NCBI GenBank assembly: GCA_000244995.1
Contig: CM001438.1
Span: 4,382,096 to 4,446,095, forward strand
Origin: Burkholderiales bacterium JOSHI_001
GTDB lineage: Bacteria; Pseudomonadota; Gammaproteobacteria; Burkholderiales; Burkholderiaceae_C
Direction: 5' to 3'
DNA length: 64,000 nt
The stretch's first letter is position 1, and each line of letters opens with the position of its first letter. Position numbers and translations under genes: made by a program. Positions 1-9,100 of this stretch are shown in pieces. The notes under the pieces were generated by a model that searched no databases, was not told the DNA's origin, and worked only from the letters and a program-made list of their open reading frames with translations.

Positions 1-494
1 GCCTGCGCCGGCTGGGGCGCGGCGCCCATCACCGGCGCGGTGGGGGCAGCCGCCTGCACCGGCGGCGCGGGGCGCATGGTGGGCGGATCGAACAGCAGCG
101 TGTACTCACGTACCAGCCGACCGGTGGCCCAGTTCAGTTCCAGGATCACGTCGACAAAGGGTTCCTGCACCGCACGGTCGCTGGTCAGGCGAAGGAAAGG
201 CCGGCCATCGGCGCGGCGCATCAGCACGGCGGTGGTAGCGGGCAGCACGGCGTTGTAGTCCACACCGGCGGCGCGGTAGGCATCGGGCGATGCGATGCGC
301 ACGCGCAGGGAGTTTTCTTCCTCCGGCGCCAGGCTGGTGACGTCGATGTCCGCGCGCAGCGTTTCACCCAGCGCGGACTGCACATTCAAGCGACCCAGAC
401 CCAGCGCCCAGGCATTGCCGGCGGCCACGCACATGGCGGCCAGCGCCACCCCGTTCAGGGCCAGGCGACCGGCATGGTTCGGACGGTTTTTCAA
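1..494 (-). CDS. fimV: FimV-like pilus assembly/polar hub protein, N-terminal part (cut by window start)
   Basis: Read on the minus strand from a TTG codon at 494-492, preceded by GGAG at 503-500 with five bases between. The product opens with a signal peptide (KNRPNHAG, then a hydrophobic stretch ending NAWA), then LGLGRLNVQSALGETLRADI, the typical N-terminus of FimV family proteins. A LysM-linked periplasmic region and a Pro/Ala-rich tail (APPVQAAAPTAP) follow. FimV is an inner-membrane peptidoglycan-binding protein needed for type IV pilus function and polar organisation. The gene runs off the left edge, so the cytoplasmic TPR part is not visible. Downstream of asd is the usual place for fimV in Burkholderiales. 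The assignment rests on the N-terminal signature only. Confidence 0.82.
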   Translation of the reverse strand, partial: MKNRPNHAGRLALNGVALAAMCVAAGNAWALGLGRLNVQSALGETLRADIDVTSLAPEEENSLRVRIASPDAYRAAGVDYNAVLPATTAVLMRRADGRPFLRLTSDRAVQEPFVDVILELNWATGRLVREYTLLFDPPTMRPAPPVQAAAPTAPVMGAAPQPAQ

Positions 495-702
495 GGCGTC
501 TCCAAAAGGCAAGCGGCGGACCGCTGAAGGGCCCGCTCCCACGACATTCTCTGTGCTTTTCTGACCACCCGAAACTCAGGATTGACGGGCAGAAATCACA
601 ATAGCATCAAGCATATAGGCTGACAAGCTCATGCAAAGGCTGACATTTGCTGGTTTTCGCCCTGCACTTTGCCGGCCCGCCTGAAATGTTGTGAGACGAC
701 AA

Positions 703-719
703 CGCACCCTGGGGGTGCG
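703..719 (-). terminator. Possible weak hairpin after asd
   Basis: CGCACCC (703-709), a three-base loop, then GGGTGCG (713-719), lying 8 bases past the asd stop codon. Only a poor T tract (GTTGTCGTC) follows on the minus strand, so termination here would be partial at best. The rest of the 495-726 gap shows no other gene; it must hold any separate fimV promoter. Confidence 0.3.
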
Positions 720-726
720 CTGCCGG

Positions 727-1854
727 TCAGGCGGCCAGCAGGATGCGCAGCATGCGCCGAAGCGGCTCGGCCGCACCCCACAGCAACTGGTCGCCGATGG
801 TGAAGGCGCCCAGGTAGTCCGGGCCCATGGCCAGCTTGCGCAGGCGGCCCACGGGGATGGTCATGGTGCCGGTCACGGCCACGGGCGTCAGGTCCTGGAT
901 CGTCGCCTCGCGGGTGTTGGGCACCACCTTCACCCATTCGTTGTCGGCGGCGATCATGGCTTCCACATCGGCCAGCGGCACGTCCTTCTTCAGCTTGAAG
1001 GTCAGCGCCTGCGAATGGCAGCGCATGGCGCCCACGCGCACACAGAAGCCGTCCACCGGCACCGCCTGGGTGCCAAAGCCTTCGCCCTGGCCCAGGATCT
1101 TGTTGGTCTCGGCCATGCCCTTCCACTCTTCGCGCGACACGCCGTTGCCCAGGTCCTTGTCGATCCAGGGGATCAGGCTGCCGCCCAGCGGCACGCCGAA
1201 GTTGGCCGTCTCGCCGGCCGTCAGGGCACGTTGCTTGGCGATGACCTTGCGGTCGATTTCCAGGATGGCGCTCTTGGGGTCGTCCAGCAGGGCCTTCACC
1301 TCGGCGTTCAGGGTGCCGTACTGGGTGAGCAGTTCGCGCATGTGCTGCGCGCCACCGCCCGAGGCCGCCTGGTAGGTCTGCGTGGACATCCATTCCACCA
1401 GCCCGGCCTTGTACAGCGCGCCCACGCCCATCAGCATGCAGCTGACGGTGCAGTTGCCGCCGATCCAGTTCTTGCCGCCCTGGGACAGCGCCTTCTGAAT
1501 GACCGGCAGGTTGACCGGGTCCAGGATGATGACTGCGTCGTCCTTCATGCGCAGCGTGGACGCGGCGTCGATCCAGTGGCCGTTCCAGCCCGCGGCACGC
1601 AGCTTGGGGAACACCTCGGTGGTGTAGTCGCCACCCTGCGCGGTGATGATGATGTCGCAGCGCTTCAGCGCCTTGATGTCGAACGCGTCCTGCAGCTTGG
1701 TTTCGTTCTTGGCCTGCGCCGGGGCGGCGCCACCGGCGTTGCTGGTGGAGAAGAACAGCGGTTCGATCAGGTCGAAATCACGTTCCGCGACCATGCGGTC
1801 CATCAGCACCGAGCCGACCATGCCGCGCCAGCCGACCATTCCTACGAGAGCCAT
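727..1854 (-). CDS. asd: Aspartate-semialdehyde dehydrogenase
   Basis: NADPH-dependent reduction of aspartyl phosphate to aspartate semialdehyde, the branch point to lysine/DAP, threonine and methionine. The chosen ATG at 1854 gives 375 residues starting [17 protein letters not shown], the N-terminal nucleotide-binding loop of the Gram-negative Asd class, and has AGAGGTG upstream. The catalytic cysteine is in GGNCTVS (Cys135). The reading frame stays open further upstream to 2001, but that extension has no family similarity and overlaps leuB, so it is rejected. The gene sits 97 bases downstream of leuB and is probably cotranscribed with it. Confidence 0.96.
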   Translation of the reverse strand: MALVGMVGWRGMVGSVLMDRMVAERDFDLIEPLFFSTSNAGGAAPAQAKNETKLQDAFDIKALKRCDIIITAQGGDYTTEVFPKLRAAGWNGHWIDAASTLRMKDDAVIILDPVNLPVIQKALSQGGKNWIGGNCTVSCMLMGVGALYKAGLVEWMSTQTYQAASGGGAQHMRELLTQYGTLNAEVKALLDDPKSAILEIDRKVIAKQRALTAGETANFGVPLGGSLIPWIDKDLGNGVSREEWKGMAETNKILGQGEGFGTQAVPVDGFCVRVGAMRCHSQALTFKLKKDVPLADVEAMIAADNEWVKVVPNTREATIQDLTPVAVTGTMTIPVGRLRKLAMGPDYLGAFTIGDQLLWGAAEPLRRMLRILLAA

Positions 1855-1951
1855 TTGAATCACCTCTTGAGTCACAACCCGGTCCCCTGCTTGCGTTCCC
1901 GGCTCGCATCGCCGGGGTCCAGGTGGGTGGGGCGAAACGATCCGAGAGCTG

Positions 1952-3043
1952 CTAGCCCTTGGTGATGGTTTTGCCGGTGATGGCGGCCACGACCGCATCA
2001 CCCATTTCGCGCGTGCCCACCTTGGTGGTGCCCTCGGACCAGATGTCGGCCGTGCGCAACCCCGCCGACAGGACGGCGTCCACCGCGCCCTCGATACGGG
2101 CAGCGGCTTCGGGTTGCTGGAGGGAGAAGCGAAGCATCATGGCAGAGGACAGGATTGTAGCCAGCGGGTTTGCAACACCCTTACCGGCGATGTCCGGCGC
2201 GCTGCCGTGGCTGGGCTCGTACAGGCCCTTGTTGTTCTTGTCCAGGCTGGCCGACGGCAGCATGCCGATGCTGCCGGTCAGCATGGCGGCTTCGTCGGAC
2301 AGGATGTCGCCGAACATGTTGCCGGTGACCACCACGTCGAAGGCCTTGGGCGCCTTCACCAACTGCATCGCGGCATTGTCCACGTACATGTGGTCCAGCT
2401 TCACATCCGGGTACTGGGCGTGCACCTCGGTGACCACGTCCTTCCAGAACTGGAAGGTTTCCAGCACATTGGCCTTGTCCACGCTGGTGACCTTCTTGTT
2501 GCGCTTGCGGGCGGCCTGGAAGGCCACGTGGGCGATGCGCTCGATCTCCGGCTTGCTGTAGCGCATGGTGTCGAAGGCTTCTTCGGCGCCGGGGAAGTGG
2601 CCGTCGGTGGCCACGCGGCGGCCGCGCGGCTGGCCGAAGTAGATGTCGCCGGTCAGCTCGCGAATGATCAGGATGTCCAGCCCCGCCACCAGTTCCGGCT
2701 TCAGGCTGGATGCGTGCGTCAACTGCGGGTAGCACAGCGCCGGTCGGAAATTGGCGAACAGGCCCAGGTGCTTGCGCAGCCCCAGAATCGCCTGCTCGGG
2801 GCGCAGCGGGCGGTCCAGCTTGTCGTACTTCCAGTCACCGACGGCGCCGAACAGGATGGCGTCGGCGGCCTGGGCCAGGTTCAAGGTGGCCTCGGGCAGC
2901 GGGTGGCCATGGGCTTCATAGGCCGCGCCGCCCACCGGGGCGCTTTCCATCTCGAACTTCAGGTCGAGTGCGTTCAGCACGCGCACGGCCTGTTCCACGA
3001 TCTCGGTGCCGATGCCGTCACCCGGCAGGACTGCAATCTTCAT
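1952..3043 (-). CDS. leuB: 3-isopropylmalate dehydrogenase
   Basis: Oxidative decarboxylation of 3-isopropylmalate with NAD+, third dedicated step of leucine synthesis. 363 residues from [16 protein letters not shown], the family N-terminus. Conserved substrate and metal-binding segments are seen ([47 protein letters not shown]) and the adenine-binding segment [14 protein letters not shown]. It lies 22 bases after the leuD stop, consistent with a leuC-ecn-leuD-leuB operon. Confidence 0.97.
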   Translation of the reverse strand: MKIAVLPGDGIGTEIVEQAVRVLNALDLKFEMESAPVGGAAYEAHGHPLPEATLNLAQAADAILFGAVGDWKYDKLDRPLRPEQAILGLRKHLGLFANFRPALCYPQLTHASSLKPELVAGLDILIIRELTGDIYFGQPRGRRVATDGHFPGAEEAFDTMRYSKPEIERIAHVAFQAARKRNKKVTSVDKANVLETFQFWKDVVTEVHAQYPDVKLDHMYVDNAAMQLVKAPKAFDVVVTGNMFGDILSDEAAMLTGSIGMLPSASLDKNNKGLYEPSHGSAPDIAGKGVANPLATILSSAMMLRFSLQQPEAAARIEGAVDAVLSAGLRTADIWSEGTTKVGTREMGDAVVAAITGKTITKG

Positions 3044-3065
3044 GTCGCTTCTTTCTTGTCGCCGT

Positions 3066-3716
3066 TCAACCGGCCAGGGTCTGGTTCAGCCAGGGCATCT
3101 TGGCCAGGCGCTCGGCTTCAAAAGCCTTGATCTTCTCGGCGTGCCGCAGCGTGAGGCCGATGTCGTCGAAGCCGTTCACCAGGCAGTACTTGCGGAAGGG
3201 CTGCACGTCGAAGGGGATCTCGCTGCCGTCGGCCTTCACCACCACCTGGCGCGGCAGGTCGATGGTGAGCTGGTAGCCGACGAAGCCGAAGACCTCGTCG
3301 AACAACTTCGCCACCTGGGACTCGGGCAGCACGATGGGCAGCAGCCCGTTCTTGAAGCAGTTGTTGAAGAAGATGTCGGCGTAGCTGGGCGCGATGATGG
3401 CGCGAAAGCCGTACTGGTCCAGCGCCCAGGGTGCGTGCTCGCGGCTGGAGCCGCAGCCGAAGTTGTCGCGCGCCAGCAGCACCGACGCGCCGGCATAACG
3501 CGGCTGGTTCAGCACGAAATCCGGATTCGGCTTGCGCGAGGCCGGGTCCTGGCCGGGCTCGCCCGGATCAAGATAGCGCCAGGCGTCGAACAGGTTGGGG
3601 CCGAAGCCCGAACGCTGGATGCTTTTCAGGAACTGCTTGGGGATGATGGCGTCGGTGTCCACGTTGGCGCGGTCCATCGGCGCCACCAGCCCTTTGTGGA
3701 TGGTGAATGCTTGCAT
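3066..3716 (-). CDS. leuD: 3-isopropylmalate dehydratase small subunit
   Basis: Small subunit of isopropylmalate isomerase, partner of LeuC. ATG at 3716 gives 216 residues beginning [26 protein letters not shown], with the LeuD signature [14 protein letters not shown] that forms the swivelling substrate-binding domain. Upstream in-frame codons belong to another reading of the entericidin gene and were excluded. It starts 4 bases after the small lipoprotein gene. Confidence 0.97.
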   Translation of the reverse strand: MQAFTIHKGLVAPMDRANVDTDAIIPKQFLKSIQRSGFGPNLFDAWRYLDPGEPGQDPASRKPNPDFVLNQPRYAGASVLLARDNFGCGSSREHAPWALDQYGFRAIIAPSYADIFFNNCFKNGLLPIVLPESQVAKLFDEVFGFVGYQLTIDLPRQVVVKADGSEIPFDVQPFRKYCLVNGFDDIGLTLRHAEKIKAFEAERLAKMPWLNQTLAG

Positions 3717-3720
3717 GGTC

Positions 3721-3852
3721 TTACTTCTTCTTGGCGGCGCCTTCGATGGTCTCGCCGGCTTTCTGGATGTCCTGGCCCATGCCCTTGACGGTGTTGCAGC
3801 CGGCCAGGGCCAACAGCGCAGCCGCGCACAGGGCAATCAGCAGGGTCTTCAT
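3721..3852 (-). CDS. Entericidin A/B-like small lipoprotein
   Basis: A 43-residue protein: a signal peptide ([19 protein letters not shown]) with lipobox LAGC, giving a lipid-modified Cys19 and a short amphipathic mature part ([19 protein letters not shown]) ending in lysines. This matches the entericidin family of small cell-envelope lipoproteins, known in enterics as a toxin/antidote pair; only one member is present here. It sits between leuC (11 bases away) and leuD (4 bases away), so it must be transcribed with the leucine genes. Family membership is clear from pattern; its role is unknown. Confidence 0.85.
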   Translation of the reverse strand: MKTLLIALCAAALLALAGCNTVKGMGQDIQKAGETIEGAAKKK

Positions 3853-3863
3853 GTCGGTGGTCC

Positions 3864-5288
3864 TCAGGAAATGCGGCGCACGTCAACGAAATGGCCCGCC
3901 AGCGCGGCCGCGGCGGCCATGGCCGGGCTGACCAGGTGGGTGCGGCCACCGGCGCCCTGGCGGCCTTCGAAATTGCGGTTGCTGGTGGACGCGCAGCGCT
4001 CTCCCGGCTCCAGCCGGTCGGCGTTCATCGCCAGGCACATGCTGCAGCCCGGTTCACGCCACTCGAAGCCCGCGGCCCTGAAGATGAGGTCCAGGCCTTC
4101 CTTCTCAGCCTGGGCCTTCACCAGGCCGGAGCCCGGCACCACCAGGGCCAGCTTCACGTTGGCAGCCACCCTGCCGCCCACCCGCTTCACCACCGCGGCG
4201 GCTTCGCGCATGTCTTCGATGCGGCTGTTGGTGCACGAGCCGATGAACACCTTGTCGATGCGGATGTCGGCAATCGGCTTGTTGGGCGCCAGGCCCATGT
4301 AGCTGAGCGCGCGCTCGATGGCGTCGCGATTGTTGGCGTCCTTCTCCTTGTCGGGGTCGGGCACGCGGTCGTCGATGGACAGCACCATTTCCGGGCTGGT
4401 GCCCCAGGTGACCTGGGGCTTGATCAACGCGGCGTCCAATTCCACCACGGCGTCGAAGTGGGCGCCGGGGTCGGAATGCAGGTGGCGCCACAAAGACACC
4501 GCGTGGTCCCACTCCACGCCGCTGGGCGCGAAAGGCCGGCCCTTGACGTAGTTCAGCGTGGTGTCGTCCACCGCCACCAGGCCAGCGCGGGCACCGGCTT
4601 CGATGGCCATGTTGCACACCGTCATACGGCCTTCCATGCTCAAGGCGCGGATGGCGCTGCCACCGAACTCGATCGTGTAGCCGGTGCCGCCCGCGGTGCC
4701 AATCCTGCCGATGATGGCCAGCACGATGTCCTTGCCGGTGCAGCCGCGCGGCAGCGTGCCTTCCACCTTCACCAGCATGTTCTTGGCCTTCTTCGCCAGC
4801 AGCGTCTGGGTGGCCATCACATGTTCGACCTCGCTGGTGCCGATGCCGTGGGCCAGCGCACCGAAAGCACCGTGGGTGCTGGTGTGGCTGTCGCCGCAGA
4901 CCACCGTCATGCCGGGCAGCGTGGCGCCATTTTCCGGGCCGATGACATGCACGATGCCCTGGCGCTGGTGCAGGAAGGGGAAGTAGGCGGCCGAGCCGCT
5001 GGCGCGGATGTTGGCGTCCAGCGTGGTGACCTGCAGCTTGGAGATGGGGTCCTTGATGCCGTCCAGCCCCAGTTCCCAGCCGGTGGTGGGGGTGTTGTGG
5101 TCGGCGGTGGCCACGATGGAGGAGGTGCGCCAGACCTTGCGGCCCGCCAGGCGCAGGCCTTCAAAGGCCTGCGGGCTGGTGACTTCGTGCACCAGGTGGC
5201 GGTCGATGTAGAGCACGGCGGTGCCGTCCTCTTCGGTGTGGACGACGTGGTCGTCCCAGAGCTTGTCGTACAGGGTGCGGGCGGTCAT
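3864..5288 (-). CDS. leuC: 3-isopropylmalate dehydratase large subunit
   Basis: Large aconitase-like subunit of isopropylmalate isomerase. 474 residues, close to the family's usual 465-475, from [16 protein letters not shown]. The [4Fe-4S] cluster cysteines are visible in SCTNSR and in CSMCLAMN near the C-terminus; other family segments are [20 protein letters not shown] and [14 protein letters not shown]-like C-terminal text. First gene of the minus-strand leu operon. The 105 bases upstream (5289-5393) must carry its promoter; I could not pick a convincing -35/-10 there. Confidence 0.97.
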   Translation of the reverse strand: MTARTLYDKLWDDHVVHTEEDGTAVLYIDRHLVHEVTSPQAFEGLRLAGRKVWRTSSIVATADHNTPTTGWELGLDGIKDPISKLQVTTLDANIRASGSAAYFPFLHQRQGIVHVIGPENGATLPGMTVVCGDSHTSTHGAFGALAHGIGTSEVEHVMATQTLLAKKAKNMLVKVEGTLPRGCTGKDIVLAIIGRIGTAGGTGYTIEFGGSAIRALSMEGRMTVCNMAIEAGARAGLVAVDDTTLNYVKGRPFAPSGVEWDHAVSLWRHLHSDPGAHFDAVVELDAALIKPQVTWGTSPEMVLSIDDRVPDPDKEKDANNRDAIERALSYMGLAPNKPIADIRIDKVFIGSCTNSRIEDMREAAAVVKRVGGRVAANVKLALVVPGSGLVKAQAEKEGLDLIFRAAGFEWREPGCSMCLAMNADRLEPGERCASTSNRNFEGRQGAGGRTHLVSPAMAAAAALAGHFVDVRRIS

Positions 5289-5393
5289 GGCTGGCTAGGG
5301 CTGCGCCGGCGGCGCGTGATGAACCTGTGATTGTCGCCGCAACCGGCACCCGAGCGTGCGACGGGGATGTCGCCTGGACGCCCCAGTGCGGGC

Positions 5394-5813
5394 TCAGGTC
5401 AGGCCAGCGGCGAACTGCGCGGGGCTCAGCACCCGGTCGGCCGGCCAGCCGGCGTTGAACAGACGTTTATCGCCGGTGACCAGCACCAGGTCGGGCCGCG
5501 CATCCAGCAGGTTCCACAGGTGCTGGTCACCGGGGTCGGGCGCCTGATGTGCGGAAGGCGCAGGCTCCAGCAGCACCGCATGGCGGGCCAGCGCGGCGAG
5601 CACGCGCTCCTGCTCTTCGGCATTCAGCCCATGCACCCGCGCCAGGGCGGGGCGGGCCATCACCTGCTCGTACTCGCTCAGCAGCGCCAGCGACACCACA
5701 AAGGTGAACCGCCCGGCCAGCATGGCATCGAGCAGGCGCACGGTGGGCGCGGTCGGGTTGCCGGTCAGCAGGCCGGCCAACACCACGTTGGTGTCCACCA
5801 CCGCCGGGTTCAC
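5394..5813 (-). CDS. PIN-domain toxin (putative ribonuclease) of a toxin-antitoxin pair
   Basis: 139 residues with the PIN fold acidic pattern: VVDTNVVLAG at the N-terminus, a central ALLSEYEQV glutamate, and DPGDQHLWNLL plus LVTGDKRLF near the C-terminus. This arrangement is that of the COG1569 type PIN toxins, metal-dependent RNases. GTG start at 5813 overlaps the antitoxin stop by four bases (GTGA), so the two are translationally coupled. It is the distal gene of a two-gene minus-strand operon next to a divergent NLR-like gene. The target RNA cannot be told from sequence. Confidence 0.85.
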   Translation of the reverse strand: MNPAVVDTNVVLAGLLTGNPTAPTVRLLDAMLAGRFTFVVSLALLSEYEQVMARPALARVHGLNAEEQERVLAALARHAVLLEPAPSAHQAPDPGDQHLWNLLDARPDLVLVTGDKRLFNAGWPADRVLSPAQFAAGLT

Positions 5814-6046
5814 CGGTTGCGCGCCTGCCGGGTTTGCGTCAGCGCCAAATCCAACGCGGCAGCTTCGTCCAGCGCACCGTGCACACGGGCGCGGCGCACC
5901 AGGTCCAGGGCCTCGTCGGCGCTGCGGATGCCGTAGAACTCCAGGCTTTCGTCGATCAGCTCGCCGATGGTCTTGTTGCGCTGGGCCGCGGCCTGCTTCA
6001 AGGCGGCGTGGCGGGCGTCGGACAGGGTGATGGTGAGGCGAGACAT
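5810..6046 (-). CDS. Ribbon-helix-helix (CopG-type) antitoxin
   Basis: 78 residues; the N-terminus MSRLTITLSDARHAALKQAA followed by NKTIGELIDESLEFYGI fits a ribbon-helix-helix fold, with a C-terminal acidic helix (DEAAALDLALTQTRQ) that would cap the toxin. RHH antitoxins bind palindromes over their own promoter, and a perfect 11-bp inverted repeat lies directly upstream (6059-6086). No ribosome-binding site is visible upstream of the ATG at 6046, and the best -10 (6053-6058) is only six bases away, so the message may be leaderless. Confidence 0.85.
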   Translation of the reverse strand: MSRLTITLSDARHAALKQAAAQRNKTIGELIDESLEFYGIRSADEALDLVRRARVHGALDEAAALDLALTQTRQARNR

Positions 6047-6052
6047 GCGGGC

Positions 6053-6086
6053 ATCTTAGTGCATTGGTGCCAAATCACCAATGCAC
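6053..6086 (-). promoter_or_regulatory. Toxin-antitoxin promoter with 11-bp inverted repeat operator
   Basis: The arms GTGCATTGGTG (6059-6069) and CACCAATGCAC (6076-6086) are perfect complements with a 6-base spacer. On the minus strand a -35 TTGGTG (6081-6076), 17-base spacer and -10 TAAGAT (6058-6053) can be drawn, with the palindrome filling the promoter. This is the expected layout for RHH-antitoxin autoregulation; the promoter boxes are my inference. Confidence 0.6.
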
Positions 6087-6095
6087 ACCATCAAC

Positions 6096-6147
6096 TTGCC
6101 AAGTCAGAAGTATTTCGCTTTAATTCGCTTATACGCGAATTGGAGGG
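6096..6147 (+). promoter_or_regulatory. Promoter, palindrome and ribosome-binding site of the NLR-like gene
   Basis: TTGCCA (6096-6101), 17 bases, TTTAAT (6119-6124) is a good sigma70 match. A second inverted repeat, AATTCGC (6122-6128) / GCGAATT (6135-6141) with a 6-base spacer, covers the -10 end and the expected transcription start. The base run TTCGCTT is repeated at a 10-base interval (6114-6120 and 6124-6130). GGAGGG (6142-6147) is the ribosome-binding site for the ATG at 6152. The palindrome differs in sequence from the one serving the toxin-antitoxin genes. Confidence 0.6.
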
Positions 6148-6151
6148 TGCC

Positions 6152-9100
6152 ATGGCAGACGTCGAACTCACCGGTCCCGAGGCCCAGGCACTGCTGGCGG
6201 AGATGAAGAACCAGTTGTCGCCGGTGGACCTGGCGCTGCTGCAACACCTGTGTGAACTGCTGCCCGACCACGCACCGCAGGTGTCGGTGGGCCAGGCGAT
6301 CCAGGTGCTGTACCCAGGCCGCGAGCACGGTGCGGCCATAGACGCGCTGGGCAAGCTGGTAAAGCGCCTGGCCACCGCAGCACAGGAAAGCGGCGTGAAC
6401 CTGGCGCTGGCCACGCAAGGCGCCAAGAAGCTGGGCACTGCACGCACCCTCAGCTTCCAAGGCACCCCTGCCACGCCCCAGGCCCGCATGCCTGCGCTCG
6501 AACGCCACGCCAGCCACCTGGTGCCGCTGCGCGGCGTGCCGGACCAGCGCGTGCTGCTGGTGCTGACGGTGAACAGCAACGAAACCCAGGCCGTGTTCGA
6601 TGTCTTCTGCGGCCCCGGCACCGCACCGCTGGTGGTGGAACGCCGCCAGCGCACGTACCACGAACTGGGCCGGCACGGCGGCTTTCGCGTGCTGCACACC
6701 ACCTGCGAAATGGGCTCGGGCACACCGGGCGGCGCGCAGGCCACCATCACCCGCGCCATTGGAGACTGGCAACCCGAGGCCGTGCTGGCCGTGGGGGTGG
6801 CCTTCGGCGTCAACCTGGGCAAGCAGGCCGAAGCCGACGTGCTGGTGAGCCAGCACCTGCTGCCCTATGAAGCACAGCGGGTCAACAAGAACGGCAGCAT
6901 CACGGCACGTGGCGGCAAGGTGCCTGCGTCCACCGCCTGGTTGAATCGTGTGCGCAGCGTGCACAACACCCGCCAGCGCCACGCCAGCGACGACTGGCCG
7001 GTGCTGCACATCGGCACCTTGCTGTCCGGCGAAAAGCTGGTGGACAACCTGGACTACCGCAAGAGCCTGACCCAGATGGCCGACAAGGTGGTGGGCGGTG
7101 AGATGGAAGGCGGTGGCGTGTTCACCGCCACCGAATCGGCCGAAACCAAGGTGCATTGGCTGGTGATCAAGGCCATTTCCGACTGGGCCGACGGCAGCAA
7201 GGCCGCCACCGCGCCCGAGCAGGAGCTTGTCAAGGACGCACTGCAGCGCCGCGCGGCCACGCAGGCCGCCCGCGTGGCCAAGGCCGCCATCGACCTGGCC
7301 ATGCCGCCGGCCCTTTCCGATGAACCCTGCCACATCGATCATCCACACGACATGCCGCCCGAGCGCGCTTTCGCCGCACTGGCCGCCAGCCGCGACAGGC
7401 TGGTGCCCCCGCGCGGCGTGCCCACGTCGCTGCACAAGGGCCCCCTGGCCGAAGAAGCTCGCCCAACACCCGCTGCCAAGTCCGAAGGCGTGGACGCCCT
7501 GGTCCACGTGCAGTCCTGGCTGGACGACCCCCATGCGCCGCCGGTGTTCGCGCTGCTGGGCGAATACGGCATGGGCAAGACCCTGCTGTGCCAGCAACTG
7601 GCCCAGCAACTGAACGGCGCGCCACCCGGTCAGGCCGGCGCCCGCCGGGCCTTCTACTTCGACCTGCGCGACCTGGTGAACCTGCGCGACCGCGTGCCCA
7701 CCTTGGACGAAGTGGTGGCCGAATGCATCCGAGTGGGCTATGCGAAGGGCGGGCGTCCCAGCGCCTTGACGCCGCAGCGTGTGCACCAGGCTTTCGACGC
7801 CGGCGCCCTGGTCATCTTCGACGGCCTGGACGAGGCCCTGGTGCACATGGACGCCAGCCAGGGCCAGGCCTTCACGCGCGGGCTGCTGCAACTGGCAGGG
7901 CCGCAGGCCCGGGGCCGCCTGCTGCTGTCCTGCCGCACCCAGTACTTCCGCACCCTGCGCGAGCAGAACACCCACTTCACCGCCGAAGACCGCAGCGACA
8001 AAACCGCCGACAGCTTTGCCGCGCTGTGCCTGCTGCCCTTTGAAGAAGACCAGATCCGCAGCTACCTGCAGCGCTCGGTACCGGGTACGGACATCAACCA
8101 GCTGATGGTGCTGATCAGCTCGGTGCACAACCTGCCGGAAATGGCCCAACGGCCCTACACGCTGAGTCTGATCGCGCCGCTGCTGCCGCGCATCGAGCAG
8201 CGCATTGCCGCCGGTGAACCGGTGCAAGGCGTCACCCTGTACCGCGACATGGTGCTCAGCTGGCTGGAACGCGACGCCACCAAGCACCACCTGAAACCCG
8301 AACACAAGCTGCAACTGGCGCGCGACCTGGCGGCCGAGCTGTGGCGCCGCGGCCAGCGCCACATGGACGTGCAGGCGCTGGAAGCCTGGTTCCTGCAGTG
8401 GCTGGGCGCCAACCCGCTGCTGGAAAGGCGCTACCACGGCCTGTCGATGGACAAGCTGGAAGAAGACCTGCGCAACTCCACCTTCCTGTCCCGACAGGAC
8501 GGCAGCGATGACAACCAGGGCCTGTTTCGATTTGCCCACAGTTCGCTGCAGGAATTCTTTCTGGCCAGCTACCTGTTCGACGCCGCCCACGGCCAGCGCC
8601 CGCTGGACTGGGCCCTGCCCGTGCCCAGTGAGGAGACGCTGGACTTTCTGGGCCAGATGTTCATGGAAGGGACAAAGGGCGCCAGCGCGCTGGGCCAGCT
8701 GGCCGACTGGCGTGTGCCCTACCGCCCACAAACCAGTGAACTGCTGCTGGCCTATGCACTGCAGGCCCAGCGCCACGGCGCGCCCCTGCCCTTGCTGAGC
8801 GGCATGGACTTGCATGACGCGAATTTGCAGGACTGGCAAGTTGGCGCCGATGACCTGCCCACGCTGGACCTGGCCGGTGCCCGCCTGGACCGCGCCAACC
8901 TGCGCGACAGCCGGTTTGAAAACGTCAGCCTGGCCGGCGCCGGCTTCATGGCCGCTGACCTGCGCGGCGCGGTGCTGGTGCGCTGCCAACTGCAGCGGGC
9001 CAACTTCCGCTCGGCCTTGGCCACTGGCGCGGGCCTGCATGAATGTGAACTGCAGGGCGCCGACTTCACCGGCGCCGACGGCCGCGGTTTGTTGTGTTCA

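Noticed and set aside
2114-3130. Long plus-strand open frames opposite leuB and, likewise, opposite leuC, pccA, mcm, the hybrid kinases and the heparinase-like gene (up to about 1000 codons)
   Set aside because: They are rich in His, Gln, Gly and Ala, with no family motifs, and lie antisense to clear genes. Such frames are common in high-GC DNA and are read as artefacts of codon bias.
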